Source of the DNA: Macrocystis pyrifera
Lineage: Eukaryota > Sar > Phaeophyceae > Laminariales > Laminariaceae
NCBI GenBank assembly: GCA_031763025.1
Contig: JASSKH010000046.1
Coordinates: forward strand, 62,001 to 126,000
DNA: 64,000 bases
Reading direction: 5' to 3'
The notes beneath the pieces were generated by a model that was not told the DNA's origin, did not search any database, and worked only from the letters and a program-made list of their open reading frames with translations. Below are positions 34,901-48,200 of the stretch, piece by piece. The first letter of the stretch is position 1; the number at the start of each line of letters is the position of its first letter. The translations under genes and the position numbers were made by a program.

Positions 34901-37900
34901 GATCTGAAGTGAAAAACAATTCCGCACAAATCGCAGTTTGTTCGTCACTTATAGGCCGACGGGGCTCCGTACCGCGTCCCAAAAACTGAATTTCTAAATC
35001 ACGCTGTTGATAACCCGTTTGGGAGGCCTCCATAGCGACCAGGGAACTATGGTTGGTAACGTTTCGTGTTATCAACGATATGTGCGTGAGCGCCCAGTCC
35101 GTGCCTTAGGGTTCCTTGCATTCAACCATTGAAACTCTGGACACCAGTGTGTACATCATCTCTCAATCATTCAGTGGCCGGTGCTGCATGTAGTCAGTGT
35201 GTTTATCGTCAATGTACAGTATTACGGGGGTCCATAGTTAACAGGACCTATGGTATACACAAAAAACTACATATTTACCTATTTTTTCCTACAATATTTG
35301 GTCCTATTTACTATGGTCCCCCGTAGTAGTACCAACGCCATGTCTACCTTGACTTATCATGGGTATATATCACGAGTACTACAGCAAAGACACAAATGAA
35401 ATCCCACGGACACTACGCAATTATTCGGAAGGGGAGCCTCGCCAAGTAAGAAATATTGCATACCCGATGCCAGATCACGAAGAAGATGATCTAGATACTA
35501 ACCTGCCGTTTTGAGGAGTTGTGCAGGATCTGTACGTACAGTAATACATCTCCAACACGGGAAGCGAGTCCTGGCAGATCGTACAAATCTAGATACTAAC
35601 CTGCCGTTTTGAGGATCACACAGATCGTACAGATCATACAGATCATACAGATCATACAGATCATACAGATCATACAGATCATACAGATCATACAGATCAT
35701 ACAGATCATACAGATCATACAGATCAGGGGAACATCTGCCCTGAACGATGTAATTATTTCTGTCCAAGGTGTGAGGCATTCGAATGATGTCCCAAGGATA
35801 CTGGGCTGTAGTCCCTCAGTGTCGTTAAGGAGCCTAGCCATACTCTTAACGCAGCATTCATACCAAACGAAAGGAAGGGAGGGAGGGAGGGAGGGAGGGA
35901 GGGGGGGGGGAGGGAGGGAGGGAGGGCAGGAGGGAGGGAGGTAGGGAGCGAGGGAGGGAGGGAGAGAGGGCCTAGCGTGTAAACGGCGGGACGGAGCAGC
36001 GGGGGAGCAAGGGGAAGGGAGGGAGGAAGGGAGGGAGGAGGAAAGGGAGAGAGAGATACCACAGCCGAAACAAGAAAACACACACGCAACAACAACATCA
36101 TCCCCAACGGCGCTGTCTCCCTCTCCTTCTCATTCTCTCACCCATCCACGCCATCCATGGCCACCTTTCGCCTCCAGGATAGCAAGCGTTCCGCCGCCGG
36201 GTGGATCACCCAAAACAGAGGGTCGTACGGCGCGGATGATGTGTACATGTCCCCCACGTGACTGAGGCACACCACAACGGCGCGCAATCACCGCACGAGG
36301 AATCAATAAACAATGAGCGCAGTAGATGGTCGGGTGGGGAGGGGCCAGACGAGGGGGGGGGGCGGGACCGAGGGGAGAAGGGAAGAGGGGGGTGGGGGGT
36401 GAGATGAGCCAGGGAGAGGAGTAGGAGAGTCACAAGGAAGGAGGCGGGGGGAGGACAGGGGGAATGGAGAGGAGGGGGGAGGACGGGGGGTATAGTGGTA
36501 CGGAAGGGGGAAGAAGGACGGTAGAGGGAGGGTGGGGGAAGGAAGGCGTCAGAAGGGGCGCGACGTAAACTGACGCGGGAGCGAGAGGGGCAGGTGAGCG
36601 CAAAGGCGGACAAACGACGGCAACCATTTACATATTGCTTGCGTCAAGATTGAAGCTGACGAGCAGTACAAATACTGGCGGATGTTATGTCCGATAGAAA
36701 AGAAGGCGAGTACTACGGGAGGGGAGCAACAAAAGCTGTGTCCACGGCTCGAACCAAAAGGCTACTTACGGTGAGCTTCTCTACAAATTGACCTGGTGAC
36801 GACGACGTCGAAACAGAAATGGTGCTTTGTTGCCACGGGCTATAGACTGCAAGGAAAGGCGGCGCTCGTGACCGGTCGGAACAGACGTTGAACAGAATCC
36901 AAGCACTTTGCAAAATCCTCAAACACTTGGGCGCGCTTCTAAAACGACTCTACAAAGTCCGTTACAAACGATTAGACACCGAACCGACTCCTCGTCTTCC
37001 TCGGAAGAGACCTCCGCCTCCGCTCCCTCCACCTTGCAACACCCCCCCCCCCCCCCGCCCCGCCCCCATCGCCCCACCAACCGCCCCCACACGTGGCTAA
37101 ACGTAAGAAGCACCCAAAAGTTGGAGGTATCTCTATTAGAAGCAGGACCGCTGGTGCGTCTCGATCGAATGCGTTACCGACGGTCAAATAACTCAGGAAG
37201 GATCAACAATGAGTACGCCGCCCCCCCTTTCCCCCCTTCCCCTCCCCTACGTCCCCTGTCTATGGCATACGACTACGGCCATGCATGACATCGAGTGCAC
37301 CCCTCCCCCCCAACCTCCCTCAACGATGTAGAACACCACGCAAACTACGGAACGAAGCATATGCATGCTGCACCCGGGGTCGCAGAGAGCCGACAAAATT
37401 TTCCTCCACAAGGTCTCCTGGTAAACTTCGTCGTCCTCGTGTCCGGCGATCGTGAATCGGTTCTCGTCGGAGCTGTATTTCTGCGGGACGGCAATCAACC
37501 ATGCACAGGCGCACGCACAAGCGCGCGCGCATTCATAAGGACAGGGCAGGGACGAAACGTTGTCGGTAGAGGACACGAACCGAAACACACGCCACTAAGG
37601 AGGGCGGGGGACTCGCGAAGGTTGGCCATATTTTCTCTTCATGCTTGAAGTCCGTTTTTTCGTCACTAGTTGCCTCGTGTTTCGGCGGTTACAGCTCCGG
37701 TCGGCACCAGCCCCAGCACCACGACCAGCGATGGCGATGAAAAACAAAAACAAAATGGCGACTACACGACTACCCAGCAGGCACCAGCAAAAGCACACGA
37801 CGTGCGTCTCCCTCAACAACAAGCAAAGAAACAAACTAAACAAGTAGATAATGGTACCATAATAGCCCAGCCGGCACCATCACAAACAGGAGCAACGTTA

Positions 37901-40900
37901 GCATCAGCACTAGCACCGTCTCCCTCAACAACAATTCAACAAACGAAATAAACAAACGAATCTATTAATAGACGATGATCCAGCCGGCACCAGCGGAAGC
38001 ACCATCAGCCTCAGCCCCAGCGCCAGCACCGTCTCCCTCAACAGCGAAAGCACAAGCGAACAAACAAATGAGACGCCCGCACGATTGCCCAGGCACCACC
38101 AGCAGAAGCGCCAGCAGCCGCAGCGACAGCACCATCACCATCTCCCTCGAGAAGGAACGAGCCCTAAACAGGTGTTTAACAAACACGACTAACCAACCAA
38201 ACCGCAGCAGCCGCGCCCCTCCAGTGCGATCAAACACGCACTCTCCCGAACATAAAAAAAATAAAAAGAAACACGCGATAACGCCGCCAGCAGCGGCAAC
38301 AGCACCAGAAGGAGCAGCAGGAGCACCAGCAGGAGCAGCGCAGGCAGCAGCATACCCTGCCCCGCAACCGAAACCAAAGCGCGTGAGTCACGACTGTCCA
38401 ACCGGCAGCAGCAACAGCAGCAGTCCCCCCTCCCCGCCAGCAGGCGGAACCCACAACGGACGACTCAGCAATGTACAACGAAGTGGCAGCTGCACGAGCA
38501 CCTCTTTCCAGCGGCAAGAAACTGCCTAGAAAAAAAAACACCATCACATAACAACACGGTCACCAGTACTACCGCGTCACCACACGTATCACACCGTATC
38601 CCAAAAAAAAACACTCCAACCCGGAATCAAGCATCTCACGATCACCCAACCACCACCACCACCACCACCACCACCACCATCACCACAACCACCAGCAGCC
38701 GCAAACACCCCATCTTCCGAAATGAAAAACTTTTTCACCGATAAAGAAATATCTCACGACCACCTACCCAGCCAGCAGAAGCAGTAGCAGCGCCCCTCCC
38801 ACGTCGAAAAAGGAAAAAGGAAAACAAGCAAGCAAACAAACAAACAAACAAACAAGCTCACGATGATTCCTCCAGTGAACGGGGTCATCCAGTATAGGGC
38901 CATCGTGTCCACAAGGACGTCGTACGGAGTCATCCCGCGGGACTCGTACAGCTCCACGGGGCAGCTAGCGCGGCAGGTCGAAAACCTGCCGATGCCATGC
39001 TCACCCTCAGTACAGTTTACGGGCAGCCTCAGGTAGCCCTTCCGCCACAAGTACTTTGTGACCAGCGGTATCATTGCGTTGATCCCTGAAAAACGAGATT
39101 AACATTTGGGGAGACGGGTCGGGAGGGAGGAGGGGGCGGGGGTTCGGGGACAGAGGTGGGTGGGGGGTAGAGCTGGGGGGGTGTTCGTCCCATGCATGGC
39201 TGTAGTCGTACAACCATATGACGCTCACATCTCTACAATGCCGGCACGGAGCAGGGTCGGGTCTTTTTTATGACCAGGCAGGCATTACTAGTGGTCATGG
39301 TCACGGTGGTGGTGGTGGTGATAGCGGCGGTGGCGGCGGAGCGCAGTGATGGCGCTAGTGGTACATGTGTTGTTGATGCTTTTGTTCAAGTTGTTGTTGA
39401 TAGTGGGGGCGTGACGAGAGTACGTAGCCACCGCGGCGGTGATCGAGATGGTACCGTATCACACAAAACAAAACGCCTTCGTAGTTGGACCAAGGGGGTG
39501 TGCTATCTTATCACCCGTGTGATACAGTATGCTGTCCGAAACTACGTTCGTCTATCGCTATCTTCCACGAGCGCACATAGCGAACGAGCGTTACATATCT
39601 TGCAAATACGAGGGAAAACACAGTGACCAGAAACAAGCATGGGTGGTAAAAATAAAGGGATAGTCTGAACGGCTGCCTTCGTCCATCGCGTGCTCTGATT
39701 ATTACTGTTGTGTCTATGGTCACACGACCACGGCCATGCATGAGATCGAGGACATCGCTCCTATCGAGTACCCCCCCCCCTCCCCCCGTAAATAGCGGGA
39801 GCTGCGTACGTACCTCGCCAACATTTATTTTTTGCTTTGTTTTTTCATCCCGTTTGTTACCTTCGCCCTCATCTTCTCTCCTTCGTACTATTACGGGGGG
39901 TCCATAGTTAATAGGACCTATGGTATACATAAAAACCTATATATTTACCTATTTTTACTAACAATATTTGGTCCCATTAACTACGGACCCCCGTAATAGT
40001 GGCAACTCAGACCCGGGGCAGTCACAAAGCGAGCTCTTCTCCCTCCCACCGTTCTTGCCTTGCATTTTTATCGCAAGAGGACTTCAGCCCTCTCTTCCCC
40101 CGTAAACTCTGACCGAATCGCACCTACCCAGGCTGCTACTAATAGGTGCTCTCGGCGGTTGACTCCGTTTTTTATCACGTTTTAGCAAATAAGCTCTCCC
40201 GGGATTCCAGCATCAACTCTCAGCAGCGTTCGAGGGAACCACCGGTCGCTATACCACCGGGGCGACCGGTTGGTAAATGGCGGGAGCTACGTACGCACCT
40301 CGCCGACGCTGTATCGTACATATTCCCATCTGACATGAATATTGACACATATTATCAGACCTGCTGCCATATTCTGCCGAAAAACCGGTCAGAACATTGA
40401 TAGCAGGGGGGGGGGGGGGGGGGGGGGGGGGGGGTGGCGTGATATGTTGCGACCGATACAACTACAACTTTTGCTGAAGGCAAACGCCTCCGACCAGCGT
40501 CAAACCCGCCAGCAGTGCTCGTGGGACCACGTTGCCCCTGCCCCATGCGACTGCTTGCGTTCAACCATTGTAGTTCTGACACCAATGCGCACCATCCGCC
40601 AATCACGCATCGGGCGTCGCTGCAAAATCACCACGATGCCCCGTCAAGTTTCCCCTCTCACGCCCCCTAACGAGTTATAACCGAAATACCAAGGCAAGAC
40701 CACAACAACCCCTTGCCATTTCCTCGTCTCACGTCGAGCTATAACCAACGCCACCGTTCACACGTCGACTCTGGTGCCCTTGTTGCGACACAAAAAATAA
40801 GAATCGGCCAACAGAACATCCACCCAACGTAAGCGCCTTCTCTTTGCTGCGTGCGTTGGTGTGCACGCAACTTACCGAGTTTTGTGATCAGGTCTTCTTC

Positions 40901-43147
40901 GGGGTCGTCCCACTCGCCCCCTGTGATGATGTGCACCGGTCCGTGGGTCCCACCATTGAGACAGTTGTTCATGCCCGCGAGGCTGTCCGTTTCGAAGCAT
41001 TTCTGGTACGCTTCGCAGGATACCATGTCAGTAACAGACTAGAAACGAAAAGCGTCAAAAGTCAGAGACAACGACAGGCCGAATACGGGAGAACGAGACA
41101 AGGGACGGGGAAGGGCAAGGGCAAGGGCAAGGGGAAATGGAGGGGCGGGAAAAGGAAGGGGGGGGGGAGGGGAAGGGGAATTGGAGGGGAGGGGAGGGGA
41201 GGGGCAAGGAGAAGGGGAGGGGAATAGGAAGGGAGGAGAGGGGAGGGAGAGGGGAAGGAGAGGGGGGGGAGAGGGGGGGGAGGAGGGGAGGGGAGCAGAG
41301 TGAGGGCGGAGGGCGGTGTGCAAGAGGTAATGAAGTATTCGTGTTGACTTTCAATCATTTTATCGAAGGCGAGGCAAGCCGTCCACTGTTAGGCTGCGTG
41401 ATCAGTAAGCCGCGGGCGAATATGCACCGCCCGCACCATAGCCAGCACAGCCAAAATCACGACTTATCCTCACGACTGTGTAGATTATCAGCGGGACTGC
41501 TCCATAGCGGGCGCGGCCAACTCATCAAAACAATAATACGGTGACACAGGCATCACATACTGGAAACAATCATCGTGATCATCAGCATCACCGGCCTGAT
41601 CATCATCACTATCGCCACAAACGTCGCCGTCAACGCAAATATTTCCAGCCTCACCAGCCTCGTCATTTTCGCCTCCTATACCACCACACTCACCACACCA
41701 CCCCGACAACAACCCCGCTGACGACGATGAAAACAACCACAACCGTCAACATCACCACTACCCGCTAGACGACCGCGCACAGCCACTACTACCACCGTTA
41801 CCCCCCCTTCCCCGCCCACCTGCCCCCGCCCGTATGACAACCACCACCAATACCACCAATACCACCACCACCACCACCACCACCGCCAATACCGTCACCA
41901 CCACCACCACCGCCAATACCACCACCACCGCCGCCGCCGCCGCCGCCGCCACCGCCACCGTCGCCAAGCAGCACCATCACCAGAATGGCTCTTATCGTAC
42001 ACGAGTAGCCCCTACCTGACCATTTGTGAGGTTGTGGCGGGTGACGTAGGGCGTCGGGTCCGTGTTCCATGGAGCGCGAAGAAGACCGTAAGGATTGTGG
42101 ACATTCGACCACGCCTCCTGCGAAGCAGCACCAGGAAGAAGGACAGTACCGGTGTAACCGGGGGGTATAATAGACGAGCCCAAAGCGAGAAATAAAAAAA
42201 GAAAGGGGAAACGGAGGCGCTGTCGCCACGATGTCGGCAATGGGGACGAAATAAGTAGCAGCTTGGGATTTTTGTCAAAACATTACAGAAAATAGTTTTT
42301 GTGTTTCAGTTTTGTTATCCTTGGTCATAGTATATACCCCCCCCTCACCCCCTCTATTTTACATCTGGTGTAAATATAATATATATGTATATATTGGGTT
42401 GGCGTCGGTTGGCGACGACGCTACAAAACACGCCTCTCGTTGCGTGAGCTAGACAACCAGGGTACCGTTTTTAAATATTTTTATATCAATTTGGGAGGTC
42501 ACTACGGCTGGCGGTCGAGTTGGAACATTTTTTGAGCGGGGAGAACCTAAACTCAGCACAAGGGGGATGATCGTATCGCGCAGTGTGTATATGGTAAGGC
42601 ACCCACGAGACAGGTACATAGTAACCCCATTGCTGTCTCTGGAAGTGGCCACACAAGAAAAATTACTCAAATTCATTGACGCTGTCATCCGTAAGCAATA
42701 CAATCCGCCTCTACAGCGGTTCTTATTGGGATGCAGCTCCCCCTACATGGGACTCGCCCAACACCTCACGGCGCTTCGCGCTCGGTGCAAGCAATGTCTG
42801 CCTGGTCGGTGAAAACCCAACGTGCTCCGTCCCGGCATCGTAGGGATGCGAGGGTCTATGGTCATACGACTACGGCCATGCATGATAATGAGTACACCCG
42901 TCCCTTTCCTGTCTGAGACTAAAAAAAACACAAGTGGGGTGTCGATTTTGGTTTTTTTCGTGTACCCTTGCTCCCACCCGAATAAGCTTTCCAAGGTGAC
43001 TATTTCCCCGACAACAACGAGAAGAGAGAGCGCAGATACCGACCATGTATTTCCAAAAGCCACCACCGTTTTCGGGAGAAACTTTTTACCGTGGGGGAAG
43101 CACGAGCGACGACGAACAGCAACAATAACAACAACAACAACAACACC

Positions 43148-43182
<35 letters not shown>

Positions 43183-45148
43183 CCAAAACATGAACACGAA
43201 CAAAGCCAGGACCAGCAGCACTACCACGAACGAGGACGTAAAAAAACAAAAACGTCAAGAAGGGTTCGGGGGCGAGCGGTACGATAGGAGAAGGCACGGT
43301 TTGGCCGAAAACAAACCCGACGGAGGAAGTACCCGATCAGAAGGCTGTCATTGTTGCAACTGTTACTCCAGTTTCGTTTTGGTTATAGTATTTTTTTCGT
43401 TTGCCGTCCGACAATGTGCAGGGGGCACCATACATTCAATCACCATGAAAAAGATGACTACAAATTCGCCCGATACTGTTTTATTGTTGACAACATATTT
43501 CGAAATGTAGACAGAATTGCTCATGGGGTTGCAATGGGCGTACACTCCTCGTGAAAACCTTTCGTTCTTTATGATTAACTAGTAATAGTAATAGTACAGA
43601 TATGACCTTCACATGAGGAACCTGGTGCAACCCCGAGCGTAACTTGGACGCTTTCTGCGCTAGAGGTTGCACCTTTTTTTCCGCTGACATATTTTCTGAA
43701 TGAAGGGGCTCCTTAACCCAAAATCGTCGGAATGATGCAAATCATATTTCCAATAATGACGTTGTAGTATACTTGGGCCATGAGATTATTCATCGGGACG
43801 CAATTTGATTTTTGCTGAAGTCGATTTTCGGGTTAGGTGTAAGTTGTGGAGCTCCTTAAAGTTAAGTTAGGAGCTTCAGAAAAATTAGGGTGAACTTTCA
43901 ATCGTAGAACGCCTCCTTGGGTCTCCAACAGTATGAACGAAGACCAGAAACGTACTCACATCAAGGTCCAAACGGAGACTATACTCCCGGTCACAGTGCG
44001 TGCAACGATAGGGGTGGCCATTGTTCGGCCGAGACCTTTCTGACTGACGGGGTTCTTTCTTGGATGGCACTGACAGGCACGGAGGAACGACCGAATATCG
44101 TGCATCTACCAAAATAAACAAAATCAACGTGGTAAAAATAACTCACACCGTCTATAGATGAAGTCATTGAGCTAAACAATTGCACCCACCCCTTGTGTTG
44201 TTGACGTAAAGCAAAATCAATGGTTGTAACTAGACCGGGGAGGATATAGTCGTGATTCCATTCGTTCTCGTCTGTTTTAGGGGGAGGTGTAGCGCTGGCG
44301 TATTGCCCTATTTGGAGTGCTGTCCCGTCTTGGGGGACCAAGTAGTCAAATTGGAAGGAGTTTGACTCCGAAACTGATCTAAAGAGACTGCAGTCCTACA
44401 AGGGTGCAAAGCTTTCTGGGGCTCAAAAAAGACAGGTGCTACTCGTAGCGTGGCACACGTCAAGGCCAAGAATATCATGACACAGCCTGCAGTAGAACAG
44501 GAAAGTTTAAACAAAAAACACAAGTCAAGGCCAAACTCTTAACACGACCTGGAGCAGGAAACTATACACAGACACACGCCAAGCCCAAGATCAAAACCCG
44601 TCTCGATCGGGAGATACAGTTACCAGTGTGCATACGAACCGGGTATGAGGGTGAATATCGTGGATTGTAAAATACATCTCCAATATATCGATAAACACCC
44701 TCACCCTTCCCTCCCACGCCCTATGACCCCATCTCTCCCCACCTCGCGCTTCCTCGCATACGTCTATGAATTCCTTCTCCTCTTTAGGACACCTTAGTTT
44801 TCTCGACTGGTGGAAATGCCCCAACCCTCTGAAAATCCGCTCCCCACCCCCCTCTTCAATCAAACACTACACCCTTCCAAAAAATAGGAAACCATGACCT
44901 TATCGGCGGATAGAAACGCCCACAACCACCCCCCCCCCCTATACCTCTACGCTATCCTCCACGAAAGCCCGCTGGCGGGCGGGCTCTGCGATGTGGGCGG
45001 CTCTGATCAGATGTTGGTCGGGCGAGATTACAGGGACATGACGCAGATCACTCCCTGTTTTCGATTAAGCCCTGTATGTGCAGCTCTAAGTTTACTTAAC
45101 TCTTAGAGTGAAGCCGGGTCGGGGGGGAGTGTCCTCCCTCTCCCCGCC

Positions 45149-45217
<69 letters not shown>

Positions 45218-48200
45218 ATCGTCCCTATCCCCGGGGTTGCACACGGCCATGGTCATGCATGATATCGAGTAAACCCCTCCCCCCGACCCGCACGACACCC
45301 TGCGAATCCCTTACTCCAAATAGGACACAACATACTTCTCGACAGGAAACAAACAATCCCGCCCCCCTCGACACGAAACCAATTTCCCAAACATAAGAAA
45401 CCCTGACCTGTTCGAGCCGTATAAGCCCCCAAGCAGCCCTTGCACACGGCGTGGAAGTCGTTGTCGGCCATGGAAACCATCCCCGCCCCCCACCCCCCCG
45501 AATCTCTCCCTAAACCCTACAGTGTAGTAGCCTTGATCGGTACAACCCCAACATGCAGGTAGGATTTTCGTCGTCAGCCATGAAAACACTCACCACCTCC
45601 CGATCCGCAACCCTCTGTGAAAGCCGCGACCCTCGAATATCCCCTGGGTATTCTCCCCCGGAAACCCCTATGAAGCCCTTCCCCAAAATATAAGTGGGAC
45701 ATGAAAGTCCCCCCCCCCCCCTCCCCCCCTCCCCACCTCGTGAATCCCTACGAAACCCGTGCCCTCATTCAGATACCCGAGTGTTATCGACCAGTAGAAA
45801 CCCTCATACCAAACCCTCCCCCAGACGAGAAAAAGGCCAAACCTGTTTAACCGGCAGAAAAGCCCAGCGGCCCTTGTCGACGGTGTGGAAGTCGTTGTCG
45901 GGAGAGGCGGCCCCCAGCCACTCGTCGTCGAACACAATTGACTCGCCGTACGAGTCTAACCCCTTGGACGCTGCGCAATAAAAAAACAAGGCAAAACATA
46001 GTACAGTATATATATATACGAACACCGGGGGGGGGGGGGTAGGGGATATGGAGACAAGCAAGACAAGTTGAAACCTCCAAAACATTTGTTCAGAAAACAC
46101 CGGACCCAACGTGGGTGGGGGGTGGAACTGGACCCCGGCGGTAGCATGAGGGTAGCACGCGCTACGAGAGGGGTAGCGCCGAACAATAACGAGATTTTTC
46201 ACGTGAGGAACCCCCACAGAGGCGTGCTTGCCTTTTAGGGGCGGCACCTGATTATTCTGAGCCTCGTCACTCCCGCAACTCCTTATACACCTCGTCCATA
46301 TTCAAAACTGAAGCTGAGCAAGTAGGTACAGGCTCGGCCCGACGAACTCTCTCATGGCCTGGGTGTTCCAACTGAATACGTCGCTTCCGGTGTAGCAGCG
46401 GAATGAGTGACAAGCAGTTGACTCATTCGTAACAGCCATATATTGCCGGGCGCCGTGACTTGACAATGGTCGAATAAACCCCGAACCCGGGATAAGGTTT
46501 GGTCCCGTTACACATGGGTTGCAAACGGGTTAGTGTTTTATGAGTCCGTTTTGTAAGAACTTGCCCTCTCCTCTCTTGGGTACGAAACCAACTTCAAACT
46601 ACTGTAGTGTGGGGCTGTTTAGTTCGCTGTGAATGAAACTCGAGAGAGCACACCAAGCGCAAACGACAAAATTCACCAGAGGTGCTTCCATGATTTGACA
46701 TCAGGAAAGCCAAACAGGACGGCGTTCGCCCCTTCCGAAGCATGGCTCTCTACAACGGAACGAAGCCAAGACGAAGCAGAGGGGGGCTCTCTTAAACGGA
46801 ACAAAGCCGAGAAGAAGCAGAGGGGGCGATAGACATCACTAAGGATAGAACGAGATGCCTGCGTCGACACGCGCGAGTCGGCCTTCGGCCAGAGCGGTTA
46901 TCCGAGCCAACACCGTCGGTGATCCCGTCAAGTAGCGGTCCCAGTCAAACAGCGTGAACAACGAGCTACCACCAGGTTTTAAGGAGCTACCTTGCGAGGA
47001 AGACGGAGCGCGTCTCATGCCACTACCGGTGTATTGAAGCGGCCACTAATGCAGCAGTCGGGACGTCCAAGCGATCGCGCGACGGAGGGTCTAAATTGAG
47101 AGTGCAACCGCATGCTACGCGGCAGCCATGGACACGCCACTCTCCCCCCGGCCTTGCACGACGATTTGAGATAGGTAGAGTACAAGGTTCGGGCTAGATG
47201 ATGTACGAGGGTGAAATGACGCGTGCCAGCGCAATGATCAACGAAGATTTCGTGCCAAGAAAAAACGGAAGTATGAGTAGGACCACTGCCTGGGGCAGGA
47301 GATCTCATCTAATTCCATAAATATTTTAACGACACACGCGACGGAGCAGAATAATACTACAGAACAACCGACAAGCGGAATCGCGGGGATAAAGGGAGCG
47401 GGGTTTTTTTTCGAGGGTAGGGGGGGCGTAGCGGAGCACGCGGGGCGGGGGTCAGCGGAGTAGGCGTTGAGGTTGGAGGCATTCCGGCGCGGGGAGAGGG
47501 GACGGGTCGATGAAAACAATATGGCTGACAAGTCTGAGACACGCAAGGCAGACAGACGTGCGAGACACGCGCGCTGTACAAGAGATGCGAGGTGCAGAAA
47601 CGGGGGTCGGGGCAGAGACAAAACAAAAACACGGACAACTACACCCAGAAACGAGAAGCCCAAGCTCAACAGAGAACAACAAAATCAGCAACGACAGCAA
47701 CCAAGGCAATGGGAATGGGGGGGGGGGGGTCACTTTTAGGATCATTTTTTTTTTCAGCCGCTCCGAGCCAATTGGCCCCAGTGGTTTTTTTACTTCCTAT
47801 GCACGCGTATTGGGTTTTGCACGATGAGCACCACCATGAGATTGTGCTGCGCGGCGCCAACAGAACTGTTACACGTCCAAGTTCCAGAGAGGTACAGAGC
47901 CACTCGCCCGAGTGCCCAATACGGGGTCACGAAAATCGTGGCATCACCTACCCCCCCCCCCCCCGCCCCTACCGCAGCATAACATCAACACCACATACTG
48001 AGCGCCCAAATGCTGGAGGTGTTTCTATTCAGGAGCAGCAAGAACGGTGCTCCGTCTCGACAGGGATCCGTGGTCAATGGTAAAAGGACTAATGCTGGCA
48101 ACAAAGGAATACACTCCCCCCGTCCCCCGTCCCCCGTCCCCCCCTCTTACTGCAGCATGAAACGGTGGAACCCCGTGCTACAGACTCACAATCGATGGTG

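Noticed and set aside
35609-36107. Long frames rich in YDL, IQI, MIC, or Ser-Leu-Pro
   Set aside because: They are translations of the 9-bp minisatellite and the GGGA tract, which have no stops in any frame.
36771-36861. An exon-like minus-strand block with acceptor CCTTGCAG and donor GTAAGT (frame YSPWQQSTISVSTSSSPGQF)
   Set aside because: Inserting it between exons 10 and 11 of the tyrosinase-like gene gives an immediate stop, while joining 37374 directly to 36261 restores the conserved LCDPG-HVGDMYTSS sequence.
39270-39626. 118-residue frame with a signal-peptide-like start
   Set aside because: The hydrophobic start is a (GTG)n tract and the rest has no similarity I can name. It lies in the intron between exons 8 and 9 on the opposite strand.
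41039-41358. Proline/serine-rich frames of about 95-100 residues
   Set aside because: Low-complexity purine tract with no conserved start or motif.
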